Shown here one piece after another: positions 28,781-36,499 of a stretch of DNA of 64,000 bases. Where the stretch lies: assembly GCA_963711675.1 (NCBI GenBank), contig CAVQFB010000017.1, forward strand, positions 185,715 to 249,714. Direction: 5' to 3'. Made by a program: the position numbers and the translations under genes. The notes beneath the pieces were generated by a model. The model had not been told where the DNA came from, made no database searches, and saw only the letters and a program-made list of their open reading frames with translations. How positions within the stretch are numbered: position 1 is the stretch's first letter; each line of letters begins with the position of its first letter. The stretch is from CAVQFB01 sp963711675. GTDB lineage: Bacteria; Acidobacteriota; Terriglobia; Terriglobales; Acidobacteriaceae.

Positions 28781-31063
28781 TTGAAAAAAGAGCTGCAAAT
28801 CGTGAGCCTGCTGCTGCTTGCACTGCCGCTCGGGCTCACACAACAAGTCACGCAGCCTATTGCCCGAGGACCGGCCACTGAAGTCAAGGTGAGTTTGTCC
28901 CAGTCCGATGGACGCGTCACGCTTGCCAATGGCTTTGTCAGAGTTGTAGCTAGTCTGGCACTTCATTCCGTCGTCGAAGTCTCTGCCGATTACACAGGCA
29001 GCGGGTCTTTTCGTAGCAACCTGCTTTCCAGCCCCGGCATTCTGATTGGAAGCCCTGACGCACAGGCTGCAGGGCATGGTGTCGCGTGGAAAACTGACAT
29101 CATCGACGACCGCCCGGAACATGTCACGGTTCGCTTTCGCACGAGCGCCCCCGCACAAGATCCTGAGCTTACGCTGTCACTCGACGCTAATGATCACGGG
29201 GTAGGCGTAAAGGTGGCGTTCCCCGCAGCAAAGAACGCGAAACAGTCTGGCGACGGTGTGCGGTTCTACCTCAGACAATTCCTACTGATGGGTCTTTTCG
29301 AACGCGGCGTCGTGCAAGGAATTGCGGGCCAAAAGCAATCCTTCACTTCCCGTGATCCGCTCCGGCTCTTCTACACCGTGGATCGCGAGAACGGTTCCAT
29401 CGCTCTGATTCCTGAAGGCCCGCTTGCCGAGGTCGCTCTTCTCTCCGGTGATGGCTCGTTGTTTCCGAGTGGAATCGAGCTTCGAACGGGAGTGTCTGAT
29501 GCGGCGCTTAACAGGTGGCAGGATCTCGCGGCCGATCACCCAATGCCAGTAGCGGCGCATGCGCCAGCTAGGCTTGCGTTTCGGCTGTATGCGAACGATC
29601 TCCCGTTTCCGGCGCACCAGTCTGATCGATTCATCGAGTCCTCCGACGACCCGAAGGGCCAGGACTCGACGGCTTACCTGACCGCGGTCTACGGCAGTGC
29701 AGCCGGCGTCCTCGGATCGTACGAGGAACGTGGCAGTGCCTACCCGACCCTCGCCTTTCCCGATCGGCCCTATGGCGACGCTTTCAACTTCTTCGATCCA
29801 GACACGTGGTCGGTGGTGAACGCGCTGGCATTTTCCGGCGACCCGCTGCTGCAGCGTGAAGCGCGTGAGATTCTGGAACGGAGTGAGGCTGGAATGTTGC
29901 CGGACGGTCAGATACCGCATCACTTCGAAGGGGGAAAACCCGTTTTCCTGTCAATCGCGAAATCCAAGCAAACGGGGCCGAATATATTTTGGGCGCTCGC
30001 CGCAACAGAATATGCCGCGGGTTCAGGGGATGAGCCGTGGCTGCGTTCGCATTATGCGCATCTGCGTCAGGCAACCGAGTGGATTCTGGCGCATTTCGAC
30101 GAGAAAGACAGCCTGCTGCACGCGGAAGGGCCATTATTTATTGACGTCTTCCGCCGCAGTGGCGGCACCCTGGACACAAACGTCATGGCGATTTACCTCC
30201 TGAATCGCATGGCCGAGGCGGCAGAGGTTTGCGGCGATTCCGCGGGAACCCGCCGCTATCTTGATTTCGCAAACAGACTGAAAGTTGGCTTACGCCAGAG
30301 ACTTTGGAACGGCGACGACCACTTTTTGACGCAGCGGAACTCGGATGGCAGCACGCGCGACTTCGTCGACTATGATGGCAACTTCGCCGCTCTCGCTTTC
30401 GGCGTGCTCGACGATCGCGTAGCCGAAGAGAAGTTGCTGCATCGATTAGATAGTGGCCAGCACACGCACCCAGGAGGACGAGGGACGTGGGTGTCCGAGA
30501 AGCGTTACGAGAAGGCGGACTGCTATGGCGAAAACGACGGCGACTCCGACGTTGCCATGGCACGCATCTGGTGGCTAGACATGCTGGCGCGTGTTCGCAT
30601 GAACGACGAAGCCACATTCGATCGCCTGCTCGGCAACATCGAAGGCGACCTGCTGCGTGACGTCTGGCTGCCTGAACGGTATGACGACGCCGGCGCACCC
30701 GCGCACAACGGGTATTATCACGAGTACCCCGATATCCTTACCATGATTCTGCGCGAGATGCGCTACGGCATCCAGGTTGGCAATCGCAATGTTACGATAC
30801 GTCCTTTTGGTCCCAGCGCATACCGCTTCCACATGGGCGCATTGCAAGTGGACTACGCGCGCGACAAGTTTTCGGTACAGGTGCCCGGATCGGGCATGCG
30901 CCGGTTTACCGTGGGTGGTCTTTCCCCTTTCGCGGAATACAACATTTCGAATGGTGAGAGCGTCGTCAGCGACGGCGATGGTTCACTGAAATTTGTGGGA
31001 TCGGCCGGTGTCCCTGTAAGCGCAGAGCGATCGGGGCGACACATCACCAAGCCGCAAGAGTGA
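28781..31063 (+). CDS. Exported six-hairpin (alpha/alpha)6 glycosidase-like protein
   Basis: 760 residues from TTG 28781, which has GAAGGA nine bases upstream. Signal peptide about 1-20 (IVSLLLLALPLGLTQ). An N-terminal beta-sandwich (30-270) is followed by a helical toroid (about 300-680) with FNFFDPDTWSVVNALAFSGD, GMLPDGQIPHHFEGG, GTLDTNVMAIYLLNRMAEAA and YENDGDSDVAMARIWWL-like repeats, and a C-terminal beta domain. The fold matches six-hairpin glycosidases such as GH63, GH78 and GH116, but no family-specific catalytic pair could be fixed, so the linkage cut is unknown. The next gene starts 16 bases downstream, so the two are co-transcribed. Confidence 0.72.
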   Translation: MKKELQIVSLLLLALPLGLTQQVTQPIARGPATEVKVSLSQSDGRVTLANGFVRVVASLALHSVVEVSADYTGSGSFRSNLLSSPGILIGSPDAQAAGHGVAWKTDIIDDRPEHVTVRFRTSAPAQDPELTLSLDANDHGVGVKVAFPAAKNAKQSGDGVRFYLRQFLLMGLFERGVVQGIAGQKQSFTSRDPLRLFYTVDRENGSIALIPEGPLAEVALLSGDGSLFPSGIELRTGVSDAALNRWQDLAADHPMPVAAHAPARLAFRLYANDLPFPAHQSDRFIESSDDPKGQDSTAYLTAVYGSAAGVLGSYEERGSAYPTLAFPDRPYGDAFNFFDPDTWSVVNALAFSGDPLLQREAREILERSEAGMLPDGQIPHHFEGGKPVFLSIAKSKQTGPNIFWALAATEYAAGSGDEPWLRSHYAHLRQATEWILAHFDEKDSLLHAEGPLFIDVFRRSGGTLDTNVMAIYLLNRMAEAAEVCGDSAGTRRYLDFANRLKVGLRQRLWNGDDHFLTQRNSDGSTRDFVDYDGNFAALAFGVLDDRVAEEKLLHRLDSGQHTHPGGRGTWVSEKRYEKADCYGENDGDSDVAMARIWWLDMLARVRMNDEATFDRLLGNIEGDLLRDVWLPERYDDAGAPAHNGYYHEYPDILTMILREMRYGIQVGNRNVTIRPFGPSAYRFHMGALQVDYARDKFSVQVPGSGMRRFTVGGLSPFAEYNISNGESVVSDGDGSLKFVGSAGVPVSAERSGRHITKPQE

Positions 31064-31079
31064 ATCGAAACAGGTTCTC

Positions 31080-32801
31080 ATGGATAGAAGACGTTTTATC
31101 GGCAAGTCTGCAGCCGCTGCAGGAGCGCTCTGGCTTAGGCCGCAAGAGCTGTGGTGCGCCCAGAAAGAATTGCGCCCGAATGCTCCCATTGCGGAGGCGA
31201 TTCGATTTGAGGAGATCGCGGCGAAGAGTGGGCTGCACTTTGTGACCGCCAACTGTGCGACTCCGAACAAGAATCAGCCTGAGGCGATGGTTGCCGGAGT
31301 TGCGTTGTTTGACTATGACCGTGACGGTTACCTGGATATATATCTGGTCAGCGGCGCTGCCATTCCATCTCTGCAGAAGGAATCTCCTGAATATTGGAAC
31401 CGCCTTTTTCACAACAACCACGATGGAACCTTCACGGACGTGACGGAGAAGGCCGGCGTGGCCGGATCGGGCTACGGGATGGGCGTCGCGGTGGGCGACT
31501 ATGACAATGATGGCTGGCCGGATTTGTTCGTCGCCAACGTCGCCGGCAACCAGCTCTTTCATAACAATGGCGACGGAACCTTCACGGACGTGAGTGCGAA
31601 GGCGGGGTTAGGTGGCGCATTGCTGGACGGGAAGAAGATGTGGTCGGTCGGTGCCGGCTGGTTCGACTATAACAATGATGGCTTGCTCGATCTGTTCGTC
31701 GTCAACTATTGCAAGTGGGAGGTGAACAAGGATCCCGCTTGCCTGGTCAATGGTGAAGTGCGAGGATACTGCCATCCTAAGTACTATGCCCCGTTACACA
31801 ACACGCTGTACCGAAACAATGGCGATGGAACGTTCACCGATGTCTCCGAGTCGACGGGGATCGCGGCGAAAATGGGGAAAGGGATGAGCGTCTCCTTCGC
31901 TGACTATGACGACGACGGATTTCTCGATATTTTCGTGGCGAACGATACGACCCGGAACTTCCTGTTCCACAACGTTGATGGCAAGCGATTCGAGGAGATC
32001 GGCGTAGAGGCAGGCGTGGCTTACGGCGCGTATGGCTCCGCGCTCTCCGGTATGGGGTCAGATTTCCGCGACATTAATAATGATGGCCGGCCCGACATCT
32101 GGCATACGGCCATAGAGCATGAGACGTTTCCGCTCTACCTTTACCGCAGTGACGGAAATTTCTTCGACGCCACGGCCGCCAGCGGCTTGGCGCGGTTGAC
32201 GGGAGGCATGTCCGGATGGGGCAATGGGATCGTCGACTTCGATAACGACGGCTGGAAGGACCTGTTTGTCGCACGCTCGAACGTAATGGACAACATCAAC
32301 CTCGTGTTCCCGAACCGGCGCTACATGGAGCCCAACACGCTCTTGCGGAACCTGGGCAACGGCAAGTTTGAAGACGTCAGTGCTACGGCGGGATCGGACT
32401 TCCAACTGGAGGCTGCGCATCGCGGCGTTGCGTTCGGAGATTTCGACAACGACGGGCGCATGGACATGGTCGTTTCAGTCCTGGGCGGGCCGGTCAAATT
32501 ATTTCATAACATCTCGGCCAACAAGAATCATTGGATCCTGCTTAACCTGGTGGGCACCAAGAGCAATCGCATGGCGATCGGCGCGCAGGTTCGCATCACC
32601 ACCGAGGACGGCAAGTCGCAGTGGAATCACGTCACAACGTCCGTCGGATACGCGTCTTCCAGCGACAGCCGCGTGCATTTTGGGCTGGGAGCCAACCGGC
32701 GCATCAAGGAGATCCAGATTCGCTGGCCGAGCGGAATAAAACAGGAAGTCCACAACGTCGATGTGGACCGTGTCATGACGATTGAAGAGCCCCGCCACTA
32801 G
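31080..32801 (+). CDS. CRTAC-type exported protein with FG-GAP/VCBS repeats and ASPIC/UnbV domain
   Basis: 573 residues. Tat-like signal MDRRRFIGKSAAAAGALWL. Repeated calcium-binding loops of FG-GAP/VCBS type occur throughout: FDYDRDGYLDIYLV, GDYDNDGWPDLFVAN, FDYNNDGLLDLFVVN, ADYDDDGFLDIFVAN, FDNDGWKDLFVA and FDNDGRMDMVVS. Each is followed by an LFHNNGDGTFTDVS-like strand, giving a beta-propeller. The C-terminal ASPIC/UnbV domain has NRMAIGAQVRI, SSSDSRVHFGLGA and RIKEIQIRWPSG. These proteins are extracellular or periplasmic and likely bind ligands or carbohydrate; their biochemical role is not established. It follows the six-hairpin glycosidase in an apparent two-gene operon. Confidence 0.85.
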   Translation: MDRRRFIGKSAAAAGALWLRPQELWCAQKELRPNAPIAEAIRFEEIAAKSGLHFVTANCATPNKNQPEAMVAGVALFDYDRDGYLDIYLVSGAAIPSLQKESPEYWNRLFHNNHDGTFTDVTEKAGVAGSGYGMGVAVGDYDNDGWPDLFVANVAGNQLFHNNGDGTFTDVSAKAGLGGALLDGKKMWSVGAGWFDYNNDGLLDLFVVNYCKWEVNKDPACLVNGEVRGYCHPKYYAPLHNTLYRNNGDGTFTDVSESTGIAAKMGKGMSVSFADYDDDGFLDIFVANDTTRNFLFHNVDGKRFEEIGVEAGVAYGAYGSALSGMGSDFRDINNDGRPDIWHTAIEHETFPLYLYRSDGNFFDATAASGLARLTGGMSGWGNGIVDFDNDGWKDLFVARSNVMDNINLVFPNRRYMEPNTLLRNLGNGKFEDVSATAGSDFQLEAAHRGVAFGDFDNDGRMDMVVSVLGGPVKLFHNISANKNHWILLNLVGTKSNRMAIGAQVRITTEDGKSQWNHVTTSVGYASSSDSRVHFGLGANRRIKEIQIRWPSGIKQEVHNVDVDRVMTIEEPRH

Positions 32802-32841
32802 GTTTCCACTTTTAGTAAAGAGTGTAGACGCTCACCGCCGC

Positions 32842-35800
32842 TCAATGGGACGCAGAATCGCCTTTGTAGTCCACACGCACCGACACAATCTCGTACGGAT
32901 GAACCGGCACCGTGATCTGATTCGTTCCTTTCAGCGGCAGTGGCGAACCTTCGGGCTGCTCCATTAGATTGGTGAGCGTTGCTGATATTGCCCCTGGCGG
33001 AACGGTGAGCTGCGCCTCTCCGGCTTTGCCTGCCCACTCATAGAACCGGAGTAATAGAGAGTTCCCATCTTCCGTTTTCTTCACAGCTGTGAGAACGACA
33101 TTATTTTGCTTGATATCCACGAACGCGTGGACTGCGGGGAGAGTTCCTTCGTGAGACTCGACCTGCATGGCGGAAAGCTTGTAATTGAATTCATACCCGT
33201 GGCGCACGCTGAGAGCCTGCTTCCAATCTCCCGAATGTGGGTAGAGAGAATAGCTGAAGCTATGGTGACCCCGGTCGGCATCAGGATCCGGCCATGTGGG
33301 CGAGCGGAGTAACGAGATCCGCAAGACATTAGCTTTTGCGTCATAGCCATACTTTGACTCGTTGATCAGGCTAAAGCCATGGGCCCCGTCGCCGAGATCG
33401 GCCCAGCGCAGTGCGGGGACTTCGAACTTGGCCACTTCAAAGCGATTGTTGCGTGTCGTCGGGCGCTCGATCGCGCCGTAGGGAATTTCGTAGGTGGCTT
33501 CGCTGCCATAAGCCGCCAACGGGAAAGCCGCCTTCAGCAAGACGTGCGTTTCGTGCCAATCGATTTCATTCCCCACGTCCACCCGATTGAGGCCCGCATA
33601 GATAGAGATATTCTGAACGAACTTCGATTTCTTCCAAGTGCGCACGACCCGAATAGTGGCCCGCAACGGGCCTTTTTCGATCACCTCTACTGAATCCGCC
33701 ATATCGAGTTTTGTGAACTGTTGCTCGAAATCGGCATCAATGTTCCACGCATCGTAGTCTTTCGGAGTGTCTTTGAAAGCTATCAACTCATTCCCACAGC
33801 CGTTTGTCGCGACCGACTCGAATTTCGAGTTCTTATCGTAGAGACTTGTAATGCAGCCGGTCTTCGGGTCGACGGTCACACGGAGAGCGGCATTCTCAAG
33901 AGTAAATCCATGCACCTCCAGGTCTGTGTGCATCGCACTCCCGCCGGGAACGACGTGGAGAACCTCATAGCCCAAAGACGGCACATTCCTGGCTTCCGTC
34001 AATAGCTGATACGTATTCAGGTTTGGATCTTTCGAAAGCACTTGGAAGGGTTGCGGCTGGCCCTGAGCATTAAGAACCGAAAGCTCACCGTTGGACGGCG
34101 CCGGCATCTGGATGTTGATTGTCACCAGGTCGGTTCTCTGCCAGGCGAGGGGATTCATCACGAGAACCGGTACTGCGTGGCTCGGTCCCCTGGTGTCGAT
34201 CTGGCTTGCTACTGTTTGAAGAGCCTTGGAAGTCACATGCTCGGTTTGCAATCGCACGAAATCGTAGTCGCGCTGGGAGTCCCGATAGATGTCGGCAATG
34301 CCCGAGCCAGCAGCGAGGTCGTGAAACTGATTGAAGAGAACTTTCTTCCATGCCTCCGTCAGTTCGGCGCCTGGATAGGGGACTCCTGAAAGCCATGCCA
34401 ATGACGAATACTTCTCGGCATTGAGCACCTGCTCCTCGCTTTCCCGCATATTCCGCTTGTGATTCGCCTGTGTGGAGAAGACGCCGCGATGGTATTCGAA
34501 ATACAACTCATCATTCCAAACCGGCACGCTGATTTTCCCCTCTGGCGGAGCCGGCAACTTCGCGTCTCCGGTTGCGAGGACTTTGTAGTTCCATACCGGC
34601 GAATGCGCAGTGTCGACCTTCGGCGCGATGTCAGAGAAAAATCCCTGGGCGACACCAAAGCTGGCCTTCGGAAAAATCACTCCTGGGCTAGACCAATGCT
34701 CCCCCGCCTCAAGCATCACGCGGGTAGGACCACCGCCATGATCGCCGATTCCAAAAAGGTGCATCATCTCGGGCACACCCGGAGCGGCGGCCTGAAGCGC
34801 AGCGACGTCCGTGGCAATTCTTAGCGGTTCGATATCGTTGACGTAGTCGTGTGGAAAGTAAGTGAGAACCCTGCTACCGTCGGGGGATTGCCACCAGAAC
34901 AGTTTCATGGGCAACTGATTGCTGTCGTTCCACGTCATTTTCTGGGTGACAAAGTAGTCGATGCCGGACTTTTTGTAGATCTGCGGCAACTGCCAGTTGT
35001 ACCCAAAGGAGTCGGGATTCCAACCGATGCGCACGTCGCTGCCAAACTTTTCTTTAAAGAACCGTTTGCCGATCAGGAGTTGCCGCACCAGCGACTCGCC
35101 GTCCGGCATATTCAAGTCTGGCTCCACCCACATCCCGCCAACCATCTCCCAGCGTCCCTGCTTCACGCGATCAAGAATCTGATCGTGCATCGACGGATAT
35201 TTTTCATACATCCACTCGCTGTAGGCGGCGGCAGATTGCGTGTACGTATATTGGGGATATTCGTCCATCAACTGCAGTGCCGTGCCGAATGTGCGGTGTA
35301 CGACGTCCACGGTTTCCGTCCATGGCCAGAGCCACGCCGCGTCAATGTGTGAATTGCCAGTCAGTCGGACCGACGTTTGTTGCAAGTCCGGTTTCAATAG
35401 CGCGAGTAATGCGTGCGCCTTGGTGAGTGATGCATCAAACCCGGCCTGATTAGATTGTGCCAAAGCGTCCCGATCCACTGCGTCGGCAACCTTCGCGAGT
35501 TCAGCCTGCAGCTTCTGAGAAGATGCTCCGGAATACGGTGCAAGAATCGAAACCGCCCCCATCTCCTGAAATAGTTGGGTCGGATTGGGCCGTGTACTGG
35601 GGAAGTCGATCCGAAGGTCGGCACCGTTGAAATGTTTTTGATCGACTGTGTGCGCGAGTTTTACCGCAACCAGGATTTTGTCACCGGGTTTTGCCGGATC
35701 GAAGAGCGGGATCGGCTCAAGGTCGTCCCCCATCGCCACGCGCCGCCCATTGAAATAGATGATCTCCGGAACCGGGCCGTTCGCGTCTTCCTGGAAGTGG

Positions 35801-36393
35801 AACCAGATTCTTGCTCCAGTGAGATCGTAGCCATTCAGAACCTTAGGAACTTCGACCCACCGGCGATACCATGTGGCTTCATACGGAGCAGCACTGCCGG
35901 GTCCTGCGGTCTTCCATGAACTGTCGTCGAGATCAACCGCCTCACCATGGGGAACGTCTCCAGGGTGAATGTTCCATTTCTCAGCGGGAAGGTACATCAA
36001 GGATTTCAGCTGAGTTGCTACCTCTTCGACGCGGTTGTCGGAAGCCACAGCCGCACGCTGGAACCTAATGCTCTGCTTCTCGGCCCCGAGTGACCAGGTT
36101 CCTTGAATCGACTGTGCATCTGCGCTCAATGAGCCTTCATAGGAGATCTGATCCGCACGAAATCTCAGGACCGAATTATCGAAGGAGATGGAGTCCACGG
36201 GATTGCCGAAGGCAAAACGTTCGGGGATGTCCACCCTCGCGGCAATCGCCCCTTCGACCGTAGAGACATGGAGGACATAACGCAGAGGCTTGCCGTGATC
36301 CTGTACGGAAGTTCGCCACGTTCCGTCGACCTGCGCAGAAGACGAGATCACGCTCAGCAGACATGCGACAAGGCAGGAGTAGCCGAATTTCAT
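32842..36393 (-). CDS. Secreted GH38 alpha-mannosidase with N-terminal accessory domains
   Basis: 1,183 residues. GGAG stands seven bases before ATG 36393 and a signal peptide follows (SCLVACLLSVISSSA). Residues 22-115 form a lipocalin-like small domain, and 130-265 a galactose-binding-like jelly roll (TWYRRWVEVP, IWFHFQEDANG). The GH38 catalytic domain starts near 340: zinc ligands His349 and Asp351 in GNSHIDAAWLWPW, and nucleophile Asp461 in WNPDSFGYNW. The mid domain and C-terminal beta domains follow. GH38 enzymes remove alpha-linked mannose from mannans or N-glycans. The gene converges with the CRTAC gene (40-bp gap) and follows the GH2 enzyme on the same strand, so these two may be co-expressed. 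Confidence 0.92.
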   Translation of the reverse strand: MKFGYSCLVACLLSVISSSAQVDGTWRTSVQDHGKPLRYVLHVSTVEGAIAARVDIPERFAFGNPVDSISFDNSVLRFRADQISYEGSLSADAQSIQGTWSLGAEKQSIRFQRAAVASDNRVEEVATQLKSLMYLPAEKWNIHPGDVPHGEAVDLDDSSWKTAGPGSAAPYEATWYRRWVEVPKVLNGYDLTGARIWFHFQEDANGPVPEIIYFNGRRVAMGDDLEPIPLFDPAKPGDKILVAVKLAHTVDQKHFNGADLRIDFPSTRPNPTQLFQEMGAVSILAPYSGASSQKLQAELAKVADAVDRDALAQSNQAGFDASLTKAHALLALLKPDLQQTSVRLTGNSHIDAAWLWPWTETVDVVHRTFGTALQLMDEYPQYTYTQSAAAYSEWMYEKYPSMHDQILDRVKQGRWEMVGGMWVEPDLNMPDGESLVRQLLIGKRFFKEKFGSDVRIGWNPDSFGYNWQLPQIYKKSGIDYFVTQKMTWNDSNQLPMKLFWWQSPDGSRVLTYFPHDYVNDIEPLRIATDVAALQAAAPGVPEMMHLFGIGDHGGGPTRVMLEAGEHWSSPGVIFPKASFGVAQGFFSDIAPKVDTAHSPVWNYKVLATGDAKLPAPPEGKISVPVWNDELYFEYHRGVFSTQANHKRNMRESEEQVLNAEKYSSLAWLSGVPYPGAELTEAWKKVLFNQFHDLAAGSGIADIYRDSQRDYDFVRLQTEHVTSKALQTVASQIDTRGPSHAVPVLVMNPLAWQRTDLVTINIQMPAPSNGELSVLNAQGQPQPFQVLSKDPNLNTYQLLTEARNVPSLGYEVLHVVPGGSAMHTDLEVHGFTLENAALRVTVDPKTGCITSLYDKNSKFESVATNGCGNELIAFKDTPKDYDAWNIDADFEQQFTKLDMADSVEVIEKGPLRATIRVVRTWKKSKFVQNISIYAGLNRVDVGNEIDWHETHVLLKAAFPLAAYGSEATYEIPYGAIERPTTRNNRFEVAKFEVPALRWADLGDGAHGFSLINESKYGYDAKANVLRISLLRSPTWPDPDADRGHHSFSYSLYPHSGDWKQALSVRHGYEFNYKLSAMQVESHEGTLPAVHAFVDIKQNNVVLTAVKKTEDGNSLLLRFYEWAGKAGEAQLTVPPGAISATLTNLMEQPEGSPLPLKGTNQITVPVHPYEIVSVRVDYKGDSASH

Positions 36394-36499
36394 TTCATCT
36401 CCAATGTGAATGGCCGAGTTTGTAGGCTAATGCCGTGCGGAATTACCAATATAGACGAGGAACGCCGGAAGTGCGGACGCGATTTTCCACGGCGTTCGA

